This document shows, piece after piece, positions 1 to 5,190 of a DNA stretch of 9,473 bases. Below the pieces are notes generated by a model, which was not told the DNA's origin, did not search any database, and saw nothing but the letters and a program-made list of their open reading frames with translations. The stretch lies in NCBI GenBank assembly GCA_023474155.1, contig JAMCYJ010000022.1, positions 1 to 9,473 of the forward strand, read 5' to 3'. Each line of letters starts with the position of its first letter. Positions within the stretch are counted from its first letter, which is position 1. The translations under genes and the position numbers were made by a program. This stretch comes from Candidatus Martarchaeota archaeon. GTDB taxonomy: Archaea > Micrarchaeota > Micrarchaeia > Micrarchaeales > Micrarchaeaceae.

Positions 1-37
1 TACTATAGTCTTTTATTTCTGCAATAGATATTTCCAT
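1..37 (-). CDS. Start of an unidentified gene running off the window (partial)
   Basis: On the minus strand an ATG at 37-35 opens a frame reading MEISIAEIKDYS to the window edge with no stop. It lies about 10 nt downstream of the stop of the radical SAM remnant, in the same direction, as expected of a second operon gene. Purine-rich GGAATGGGAAT precedes the ATG and could act as a weak ribosome binding site. Only twelve residues are visible, so no family can be named; the frame may be chance. Confidence 0.3.
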   Translation of the reverse strand, partial: MEISIAEIKDYS

Positions 38-47
38 ATTCCCATTC

Positions 48-647
48 CTATTCTACAAGTAAATGTTTAGTATATATCGGGCACTTTGGCACGAAATTTG
101 ATGTTCCATAAATATGATAGTTCACTATAGAACCACCACGACAATATACAAAATGCTTACAGATTTCACATAAGGTAGATAAATGCGCATTTCTTAAATG
201 TTCAATATTTCTATTTTTGACCCACAAATCATTCAAACCTGTTTTAAATATATTCCCCATATAAGCACTATTTTTTGGAAGATTATAAGTTGTACTGAGA
301 ACTTTACCATCATATAAGATATGTAGAATTCTACGACTATCCATAACTCCGTATATAAGACTGGCTAATTCAATATCATCATCAAATTTAAAGTCATTAA
401 AAATTAGAAATGGGAAATTTGTCCTAGACATAATCTTAACATTATTAATTTTCCCTATCTCAATTGCTCTCTCAAATATTTGCTTGTATTCCCAAAAGTC
501 TATACTTTTTTCCTTGTTAATCAAAGCAAACCCGCTATCACTTTGATGAAATAGAGTTATGCTTTTTATTCCTTCATTTATAAGAAATCTTATTGTATCA
601 AGTAAGGTATTGTAATTAGCCTTTGTAACTAAAATTAAGCAATAAAA
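48..647 (-). pseudogene. 5'-truncated radical SAM / SPASM-domain protein (C-terminal part only)
   Basis: The open frame starts just after a TAG at 650-648. Its first residues (VTKANYNTLLDTIRF, then GIKSITLFHQSDSGF) read like the middle of a radical SAM TIM barrel. The CxxxCxxC motif that binds the SAM-cleaving cluster, which should lie upstream, is absent. No ATG or GTG opens the frame; the first usable start is TTG at 524, inside the barrel, giving 158 residues. The C-terminus is SPASM-like: GNIFKTGLNDLW is followed by a CX2CX5CX19C array (C119, C122, C128, C148 counted from the TTG). The Cys usually found before the GNI segment is missing. SPASM proteins bind auxiliary Fe-S clusters and often modify peptides. 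As it stands it cannot be an active radical SAM enzyme, so I call it a remnant. A stand-alone SPASM protein is the alternative. It is A+T-rich compared with the nuo genes. Confidence 0.72.
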
Positions 648-650
648 CTA

Positions 651-899
651 TTTAAACTCAATGCACAAAATAAGAATTAGAGGAAAAATAGATAGATATA
701 GCCAATAAATTTTCAGGTATGCCCTTACTTTCTGGATTTGAATCAGGAGGAGGACGCCGATTGGCAGCAGAGGCAATCAAGAACACAGCAATGCTGATAC
801 CACTATAGGGGTTGCTTTCTGAGCAAAACCTGTTGTGGAACTTTCAAGGAAAGCTATAAAGCAAAAATCTAATAAAATAAGCTGCAATATAAATATGCT
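651..899. other. Intergenic stretch with no convincing gene; marginal broken frames
   Basis: No recognised protein or RNA is encoded here. On the plus strand an ATG at 719 reads MPLLSGFESGGGRRLAAEA and stops at TAG 806-808. A different frame further on reads AKPVVELSRKAIKQK, so together they could be a small membrane protein broken by frameshifts and stops. On the minus strand, 776-651 is a 42-codon hydrophobic frame opened by TTG, in the same frame as the radical SAM remnant but separated from it by a stop. Neither can be assigned. The stretch probably records gene decay between the radical SAM remnant and the nuo operon. Confidence 0.4.
886..894 (+). promoter_or_regulatory. Possible TATA box of the nuo operon
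   Basis: AATATAAAT lies about 30 nt upstream of the ATG at 924. With the usual archaeal spacing of roughly 25 nt from TATA box to transcription start, the transcript would begin only a few bases before that ATG. This fits a nearly leaderless message and favours 924 over the upstream GTG at 900. The BRE bases in front are not clear, so this is a weak call. Confidence 0.35.
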
Positions 900-923
900 G
901 TGCATGCAGTTTGGTATGGTCAT

Positions 924-1280
924 ATGATTTCAACATATATTATATTGGTCGTGTCGTTCTTATTTGCATTGTCCATGCCATTGTCCTTCCTTGCAGTATC
1001 AAAATTGCTAAGGCCGAGCAAGGATAGAAATCCTGTCAAAAACGCCCCTTATGAAAGCGCGGAGCAGACAGTAGGCAAATCAATGGATACGATAAATGAA
1101 TACATGAGCTTTTTTTCAATATTCCTGGCATTCGAGATAATTGCAATTGTCATGGTGCTCTGGGCGTATTCGTCAAGCTATTTTTCTTATGGCGCAAGTT
1201 TATTAATCATTCTTTCATTAATATTGAGTATGGTGTTTTCATCGATTGCATACAGGCTTTCAAGTGAGGTTCATGGCTGA
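924..1280 (+). CDS. nuoA: NADH-quinone oxidoreductase-like (complex I) subunit A
   Basis: NuoA is a small membrane subunit of complex I that helps join the hydrophilic arm to the membrane arm near the quinone site. Three hydrophobic segments are visible, at about residues 1-27, 59-82 and 89-111 from the ATG at 924. The first loop carries LLRPSKDRNPVKNAPYES, matching the family LLRP...APYE signature with its conserved Glu. The length of 118 residues is normal. An alternative GTG at 900 would add eight residues; I prefer 924 because the first membrane segment begins there and a TATA-like element is correctly spaced. Membrane segment 2 reads FEIIAIVMVLW where most NuoA proteins have FDVEA, so one of two conserved acidic residues is lost. 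The stop overlaps the nuoB start by 8 nt, implying coupled translation. Confidence 0.88.
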   Translation: MISTYIILVVSFLFALSMPLSFLAVSKLLRPSKDRNPVKNAPYESAEQTVGKSMDTINEYMSFFSIFLAFEIIAIVMVLWAYSSSYFSYGASLLIILSLILSMVFSSIAYRLSSEVHG

Positions 1281-1881
1281 CTCAGAAGAAGCAGGATTTC
1301 TGAATGCGGAGCGAAAAATGGATAGACTCATCTACAAAGGCCAGACGGCAGAGCAGCCGAACGTGCTGTTTGTCAAACTTGCAGATATAATGAAGCATGC
1401 CAATCCCCTAAAAACTTGGTCGAGAAAAAATTCCGTATGGCCGATGCTTTTCGGATTGGCGTGCTGCGCAATAGAGTTGATGGATTTCGGGGCGGAGAGG
1501 ATTGATGCGGAGCGCAAGGGGTATCTCTTGTTCAGGGGAACTCCGAGGCAGTGCGATGTGATGATTGTCGCGGGCTGGGTAACCAAATCAATCGCGCCTA
1601 GGCTGAAGACGCTTTATGAGCAGATGGCATCCCCAAAGTACGTGATCGCGTACGGCGAATGCGCGACATGCGGCGGACCATGGTTTGAGAGCTACAACAT
1701 CATACACGGCATCGATCAGATACTGCCAGTGGACATCTACGTCGCAGGCTGTCCGCCAAAGCCCGAAAACCTATTCCAGGCTTTGATAAACCTGCAGAAA
1801 AAAATAGGAGGTGATATCATTGGAGATTCAGAAAGAAGCATTAGTCCAAGTGTTGGAAGAATACAAGAAAAAAGGCTTTGA
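1273..1881 (+). CDS. nuoB: Complex I subunit B, carrier of the terminal 4Fe-4S cluster N2
   Basis: NuoB binds cluster N2, the last electron carrier before quinone. From the ATG at 1273 the tandem Cys pair is C64-C65 (LACCAIELMD), the third ligand is C130 (GECATCGGPW) and the fourth is C160 (VAGCPPKPE), so all four ligands are present. An extra Cys, C133, lies in the third motif. WSRKNSVWP and GTPRQCDVMIVAG are further family blocks. A TTG at 1246 would extend the frame by nine residues, but GTGAGGT at 1264-1270 is placed as a Shine-Dalgarno for the ATG at 1273. The last 20 or so residues (from about GGDIIGD) lie past the conserved core and are encoded by DNA that also contains the ribosome binding site and start of nuoC. 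Thus nuoB overlaps nuoA by 8 nt and nuoC by 62 nt. Confidence 0.95.
   Translation: MADSEEAGFLNAERKMDRLIYKGQTAEQPNVLFVKLADIMKHANPLKTWSRKNSVWPMLFGLACCAIELMDFGAERIDAERKGYLLFRGTPRQCDVMIVAGWVTKSIAPRLKTLYEQMASPKYVIAYGECATCGGPWFESYNIIHGIDQILPVDIYVAGCPPKPENLFQALINLQKKIGGDIIGDSERSISPSVGRIQEKRL
1806..1815 (+). promoter_or_regulatory. Strong Shine-Dalgarno for nuoC, inside nuoB
   Basis: AGGAGGTGAT is a near-complete complement of the usual 16S rRNA 3' end. The GTG at 1811 lies inside this element, so it cannot be the start the element serves. The TTG at 1820-1822 is correctly spaced downstream. This sets the nuoC start and shows independent ribosome loading within the nuoB coding region. Confidence 0.7.
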
Positions 1882-2194
1882 CTACCTTAAGAAGGTGCTC
1901 GCAGTTGACTATCTGTCCTATTTAGAGCTTGTTTATATAATTTACAATACAGAGTCCAAGGAACAGGCGCTGGTTACTGTCAAGCTGTCCGACACCGCCA
2001 GCCCCTTGGTAGACTCGATAACCAGAATTTACCCAAGCAGCGACTGGCACGAGAGGGAAATTCACGAAATGTTCGGCATAAGGTTCAAGGGAAGGAAAAA
2101 CATGGAGAGGCTTCTCCTGCTCGAGTGGAACAGCGAGAAATTCCCTTTAAGGAAAAGCTTTGAATGGGGCGCAGAATACAGGAAGAAAGAATAG
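1820..2194 (+). CDS. nuoC: Complex I subunit C (30 kDa subunit family)
   Basis: NuoC is a hydrophilic subunit of the connecting module and packs against NuoD and NuoB. The diagnostic block is YPSSDWHEREIHEMFGIRFKG, followed by LLLLEWNSEKFPLRKSF, close to the classic family signature (DWxERExxDMFGI and PLRKDF). Starting at TTG 1820 it has 124 residues. This is short beside bacterial NuoC proteins because the N-terminal part is reduced, but the conserved core is complete. The start follows from the Shine-Dalgarno at 1806-1815; a GTG at 1811 is the formal alternative and would add three residues. The first 62 nt overlap the end of nuoB in another frame. The nuoD start follows the stop by 9 nt. 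It is a separate gene, not fused to nuoD as in E. coli. Confidence 0.92.
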   Translation: MEIQKEALVQVLEEYKKKGFDYLKKVLAVDYLSYLELVYIIYNTESKEQALVTVKLSDTASPLVDSITRIYPSSDWHEREIHEMFGIRFKGRKNMERLLLLEWNSEKFPLRKSFEWGAEYRKKE

Positions 2195-2203
2195 CAAAGG
2201 CGA

Positions 2204-3313
2204 ATGGCAATGTCGATAATGAGAATAAACATAGGCCCGATACATCCAAGCACTCATGGCCTTCTGCGGCTAATTGTCGATGTTGAGGGGGATACTATAG
2301 AGAACATAGATACTCGCATAGGGTTCCTGCATCGCGGCGTTGAAAAACTCCTGGAAAACAGGATATACATGCAAAGCCCTCCATTTATGGAAAAAATAGA
2401 CTATGTTGCTCCGATGAGCTGGGATGAGCTTTTTGTGGCAACTGTAGAGCAGGCAACAGGAACAGAAGTTAAAGAAGGCGCGCAATACATAAGAATGATA
2501 CTGCTAGAATTCCAAAGAATTGCGTCGCATCTATTATGGATGGGGACGTTTCTTAACGACCTTGGCCAGATGTTTACTATATTCATGTGGGCGTTCAGGG
2601 AAAGAGCAGCTGTATTGAAATTGCTTGAGGATGTCGCAGAAGGCAGGATGTTTTATGTGAATTTCAGGCTCGGAGGCATGAAGTCGCAGCCGCCAAGCGA
2701 TTTTATAGACCGCGCATACGGACTGGCTGATTACCTTGAAACAAAGGTACCGGAATATAAAGATCTTATCGACAATAACCCTATATTTATGCAGAGGACA
2801 AAGCATATAGGCGTGCTCAAAAGGCAGGACGCGATCGAATGCGGGGTTTCAGGCCCGGTGCTAAGAGGATCAGGGGTTTATGAAGACGTAAGAAAATCAA
2901 ATCCCTATTATAAATTCGAAAAAATAAAATTTTCACTACCGACAATGGTAAACGGCGATGTTTACGACAGGTATAGGGTAAGATACGAGGAGATCTTTGA
3001 GAGCATAAAAATAATAAAGCAGTGCCTGCGAGAATATGGATCTCTTGAAAACAAGGACGCGACCGGCCTCAAGATAAAGCTTGTAGGCCCTAATGCAAAG
3101 CCTGACCCCGTCATTGTGAACAGGGAGCTTCCACGCGGGGAGGGTATGATATATATGGTTCCAGAGCCGCAAAAGCCATACCGGGCCGCATTCAGGTCTC
3201 CGTCGTTTTCAAATATTTTCGCGCTTAAAAGAATTGCGATAGGCTCCAGATTCGCGGATCTTTTTGCAATCCTCGGCAGCCTTGACATTGTAATGCCCGA
3301 CATTGACAAATAG
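2204..3313 (+). CDS. nuoD: Complex I subunit D (49 kDa subunit), quinone-site subunit
   Basis: NuoD forms the quinone-binding cavity with NuoB and descends from the large subunit of [NiFe] hydrogenases, without the metal-binding Cys pairs. Family blocks appear in order: GPIHPSTHG (11-19), IGFLHRGVEKL (39-49), IDYVAPMSWDE (65-75), RIASHLLWMGT (105-115), FRLGGMK (154-160), GPVLRGSGVYEDVRKSNPY (217-235), PYRAAFRSPSF (325-335) and LGSLDIVMPDIDK (357-369). His18 and Tyr67 correspond to T. thermophilus Nqo4 His38 and Tyr87, the quinone-headgroup ligands, with the same 49-residue spacing. At 369 residues it is somewhat short, mainly because the segment before PYRAAF is compact. ATG codons at 2210 and 2219 are alternative starts. 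It is the last gene of this operon; no nuoH or nuoI follows. Confidence 0.95.
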   Translation: MAMSIMRINIGPIHPSTHGLLRLIVDVEGDTIENIDTRIGFLHRGVEKLLENRIYMQSPPFMEKIDYVAPMSWDELFVATVEQATGTEVKEGAQYIRMILLEFQRIASHLLWMGTFLNDLGQMFTIFMWAFRERAAVLKLLEDVAEGRMFYVNFRLGGMKSQPPSDFIDRAYGLADYLETKVPEYKDLIDNNPIFMQRTKHIGVLKRQDAIECGVSGPVLRGSGVYEDVRKSNPYYKFEKIKFSLPTMVNGDVYDRYRVRYEEIFESIKIIKQCLREYGSLENKDATGLKIKLVGPNAKPDPVIVNRELPRGEGMIYMVPEPQKPYRAAFRSPSFSNIFALKRIAIGSRFADLFAILGSLDIVMPDIDK

Positions 3314-3341
3314 CAGAAGCGTCGACCGTTTAGTTTCAAAG

Positions 3342-3353
3342 AGGCTATAGCCT
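3342..3353. repeat. Perfect 12-bp palindrome between convergent nuoD and panD
   Basis: AGGCTATAGCCT is self-complementary and contains the panD stop codon, 28 nt past the nuoD stop. It sits where transcripts from both sides would end. Without a T-tract next to it there is no good case for a terminator, and a palindrome of this length can occur by chance. Confidence 0.25.
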
Positions 3354-3689
3354 GCATTTGTTGCGTTCGTCAACATGCACTACGGCAGGCGCGAACACTT
3401 TTTCATCTTCGACAATGGCAAACGATGCGATTATAACAATGTCTCCTGCATCCGCAAGCTTTGCCGCAGCCCCATTCACTACAATTTTTCCCGATCCCCT
3501 TTCCGCAGGCAGAGCGTATGTCTCAAACCTGTGGCCGTTGCTCACGTTCCATATGCTGACTTTTTCGTATTTGCATATGTCGGCCATCTGCATAAGCTTC
3601 TCGTCTATCGAGATAGAGCCCTCGTAGTTTATGTCTGAGTCAGTGACATGCGCGCGGTGAATTTTTGATTTTAGCAATATCCTCATCAT
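3345..3689 (-). CDS. panD: Aspartate 1-decarboxylase, pyruvoyl-dependent (PanD)
   Basis: PanD converts L-aspartate to beta-alanine for pantothenate and coenzyme A. It is made as a proenzyme that cuts itself at Gly24-Ser25, turning the Ser into the pyruvoyl cofactor. Starting at the ATG at 3689, alignment with E. coli PanD from memory is gap-free and the numbering coincides: Lys9 (SKIHR), Tyr22-Glu-Gly24-Ser25 (NYEGS), Arg54, Thr57 and Tyr58 (HRFETYA), Asn72 (VVNGAAA). The GDIVIIASF strand also matches. All residues known for processing and catalysis are present, in 114 residues. An upstream ATG at 3701 would add four residues and one at 3686 would remove one. No Shine-Dalgarno is visible. It is unusual in an archaeon, where beta-alanine normally comes from a PLP-dependent decarboxylase, so gene transfer from bacteria is likely. 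It diverges from prefoldin and converges on nuoD. Confidence 0.95.
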   Translation of the reverse strand: MMRILLKSKIHRAHVTDSDINYEGSISIDEKLMQMADICKYEKVSIWNVSNGHRFETYALPAERGSGKIVVNGAAAKLADAGDIVIIASFAIVEDEKVFAPAVVHVDERNKCRL

Positions 3690-3737
3690 GAAAATCGCCA
3701 TGGTGTTTTACAAGCAGGCAGCAAATAAAATAAAAGG

Positions 3738-3752
3738 ATAAAAATATAAAAA
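3738..3752. promoter_or_regulatory. A/T-rich TATA-like element shared by panD and the prefoldin gene
   Basis: The element GATAAAAATATAAAAA lies in the 110-bp divergent gap, about 50 bp from both start codons, and can be read as a TATA box on either strand. Rightward transcription would start near 3770-3776, giving a leader of about 25 nt for the prefoldin gene. Leftward transcription would start near 3718, about 30 nt before the panD ATG. Two overlapping promoters are as likely as a single one; the exact bases cannot be fixed by eye. Confidence 0.4.
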
Positions 3753-3799
3753 GCAATTGCCATAAATGTAATATCTATTTTTAATTGAAATGTGATACT

Positions 3800-4144
3800 A
3801 TGGAAAACGAAATTGAAAAACTGTCGAAAGAATACCAGGATATTCAGGAGAAGCTGCAGGCGCTGGAATACCAAAAAATACAATTCAACGCCCAGATGCA
3901 GGAATATGAAAATGCCGAGGCAGAGATAGATAGCTCTACTCAAAAAATTTACACTGTAATAGGAGGTGTCATGATAGAAACTACTAAGGAAAAAGCCAAG
4001 GCGGACATAAAAGAAAAAAAAGAATCGATTGAAATGAGGCTGAACATCATAAGTACGCAGCAGTCAAAAGCCGCCTCAAGGGAGCAGGAGCTTAGGGAGC
4101 AGTTGACAAAGCTTTTAAGCAGTTCCCAGGTAAACAAGCCGTAA
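3800..4144 (+). CDS. pfdB: Prefoldin beta subunit
   Basis: Archaeal prefoldin is a jellyfish-shaped alpha2-beta4 hexamer that holds unfolded proteins and passes them to the chaperonin. This protein of 114 residues shows the beta-type layout: an N-terminal coiled coil (residues 1-45, rich in Glu, Lys and Gln with heptad-like spacing), one beta hairpin centred on IYTVIGGVMIETT (50-62), and a C-terminal coiled coil (64-107). A single hairpin distinguishes beta from alpha. I chose the ATG at 3800; a TTG at 3785 would add five residues that do not resemble the family. The length is typical. The stop is 11 nt before the DHH gene. Prefoldin beta next to a DHH phosphoesterase is a pairing seen in the conserved ribosome/exosome superoperon of many archaea; the other members of that cluster are not here. 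Confidence 0.93.
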   Translation: MENEIEKLSKEYQDIQEKLQALEYQKIQFNAQMQEYENAEAEIDSSTQKIYTVIGGVMIETTKEKAKADIKEKKESIEMRLNIISTQQSKAASREQELREQLTKLLSSSQVNKP

Positions 4145-4155
4145 TCCACGATGCC

Positions 4156-5145
4156 ATGCAAAATCTAAATTTCGATGCGCTGAAAGATTTTATTTCAGGC
4201 AGCAGCCAAAAAAGGGCGCTGATAACATTTCATTCAATGGGAGACATGGATTCGGTCGCATCCGCATTTGCAATATCCCAGCTGCTCGGAAATTCCAGAA
4301 TAATATCTCCTGATTTTATAACCTCAAATTCGAGTTCAATGCTGAAGAAGCTCGGATATCCTGAAATATCGTGCGAGTTTGACGATTCAGCAGACTTGGT
4401 AATTCTTCTTGACGCCAACGATTTCGCCGAATGCGGGCCGTTTGCAGAGAAGCTGCAATCATTCAGAAAGGATATCCTGATAATAGACCACCATTCGCCG
4501 AAGATCGCAGGAAATGCCAATGTTTATTGCTTCAACGACGAATCCTACAATTCAGCAACAAGCATAGCTTACAGGCTGTTGCAGGACTTTTCAGTCCCTG
4601 TCGGAGTGCAGCTGGCAAAGCTCATTGCGATGGGAATAATTTCCGATTCGGCGGAATTCAAAAACTCAAGTGCTGATACCTTCCTGCAGATAGGCGCCCT
4701 GCTGAAGGCGGCCGGCACAGACTACAGCTCATTGCTTGCGGAATTTGTGCAGATTTCTGATGTCAAGGAAAGGGCGAAGACAATAAGCGAAATGTTCAGT
4801 TCGACAGTAATTATAAAGAACAAGGTGCTGTTTGTTTTTGGCAGGACAGAGACGCACTCGAACATCGCAGCAGACGATGCAATAAAAATAGGGGCAGATA
4901 TCGCACTTTTCCATTCGATAAGCAAAAAGGAAATATCCTTTTCTGCAAGGATGCGGCCAGGCCTTGATAAGAAACTAGGGGTAGATCTCGGTCGCATAAT
5001 GAAGTCCATCGCCCCTGCAATAAACGGCACAGGAGGCGGGCATCCTTGCGCGGCAGGCGCATACGGTCCGATGCAGTTCAAAAAAGACGAGTTTATAAAT
5101 AGCTTCATAGCAAGGATTTTAAGCAGAATAGAGAACCTAAATTGA
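4156..5145 (+). CDS. DHH-DHHA1 family phosphoesterase (NrnA/RecJ-like)
   Basis: The protein has 329 residues. The DHH catalytic domain comes first: His26, Asp30 and Asp32 in FHSMGDMDS, Asp86 in LLDAND, Asp111-His112-His113 in IIDHHSP, and Asp164 in IISDSAEF. These are the metal ligands for a two-Mn phosphoesterase. The C-terminal DHHA1 domain has the substrate-binding loop GTGGGHPCAAGA (291-302). The size and domain order fit the nanoRNase/pAp-phosphatase branch (NrnA-like) better than the larger RecJ or GAN exonucleases, so likely substrates are short oligonucleotides or pAp, but the exact substrate cannot be read from sequence. The ATG at 4156 gives the full domain; an out-of-frame ATG lies at 4151, and no clear Shine-Dalgarno is present. 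It follows the prefoldin gene by 11 nt and is probably translated from the same message. Confidence 0.92.
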   Translation: MQNLNFDALKDFISGSSQKRALITFHSMGDMDSVASAFAISQLLGNSRIISPDFITSNSSSMLKKLGYPEISCEFDDSADLVILLDANDFAECGPFAEKLQSFRKDILIIDHHSPKIAGNANVYCFNDESYNSATSIAYRLLQDFSVPVGVQLAKLIAMGIISDSAEFKNSSADTFLQIGALLKAAGTDYSSLLAEFVQISDVKERAKTISEMFSSTVIIKNKVLFVFGRTETHSNIAADDAIKIGADIALFHSISKKEISFSARMRPGLDKKLGVDLGRIMKSIAPAINGTGGGHPCAAGAYGPMQFKKDEFINSFIARILSRIENLN

Positions 5146-5190
5146 GGCCAGTAAGAGCCCTATGAAAAATACTAAAATGAATAATAAATA

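Noticed and set aside
651..776. 42-codon hydrophobic minus-strand frame in frame with the radical SAM remnant
   Set aside because: A TAG at 650-648 separates it from the remnant, the sequence does not resemble a radical SAM N-terminus, and only a TTG could start it. Not called as a gene.
725..830. tRNA-like pieces on the minus strand (AGTGGTATCAG resembling a D-loop and GATTCAAATCC resembling a T-loop)
   Set aside because: The D-stem and T-stem do not pair well, no anticodon stem can be drawn and no acceptor stem is found at the right distance.
2402..2440. Apparent loss of the quinone-binding Tyr in NuoD (DELFVA against a family ExxYxLA)
   Set aside because: Counting against T. thermophilus Nqo4 shows the ligand Tyr87 is the Tyr of the DY pair, which is present here as Tyr67 with correct spacing from His18.
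2962..3357. 131-codon minus-strand frame antisense to nuoD
   Set aside because: nuoD is conserved throughout this stretch; the antisense frame is a shadow.
3358..3638. Two plus-strand frames of 87-89 codons across panD
   Set aside because: They are antisense to panD, whose catalytic residues all match. The plus-strand frames show no family features.
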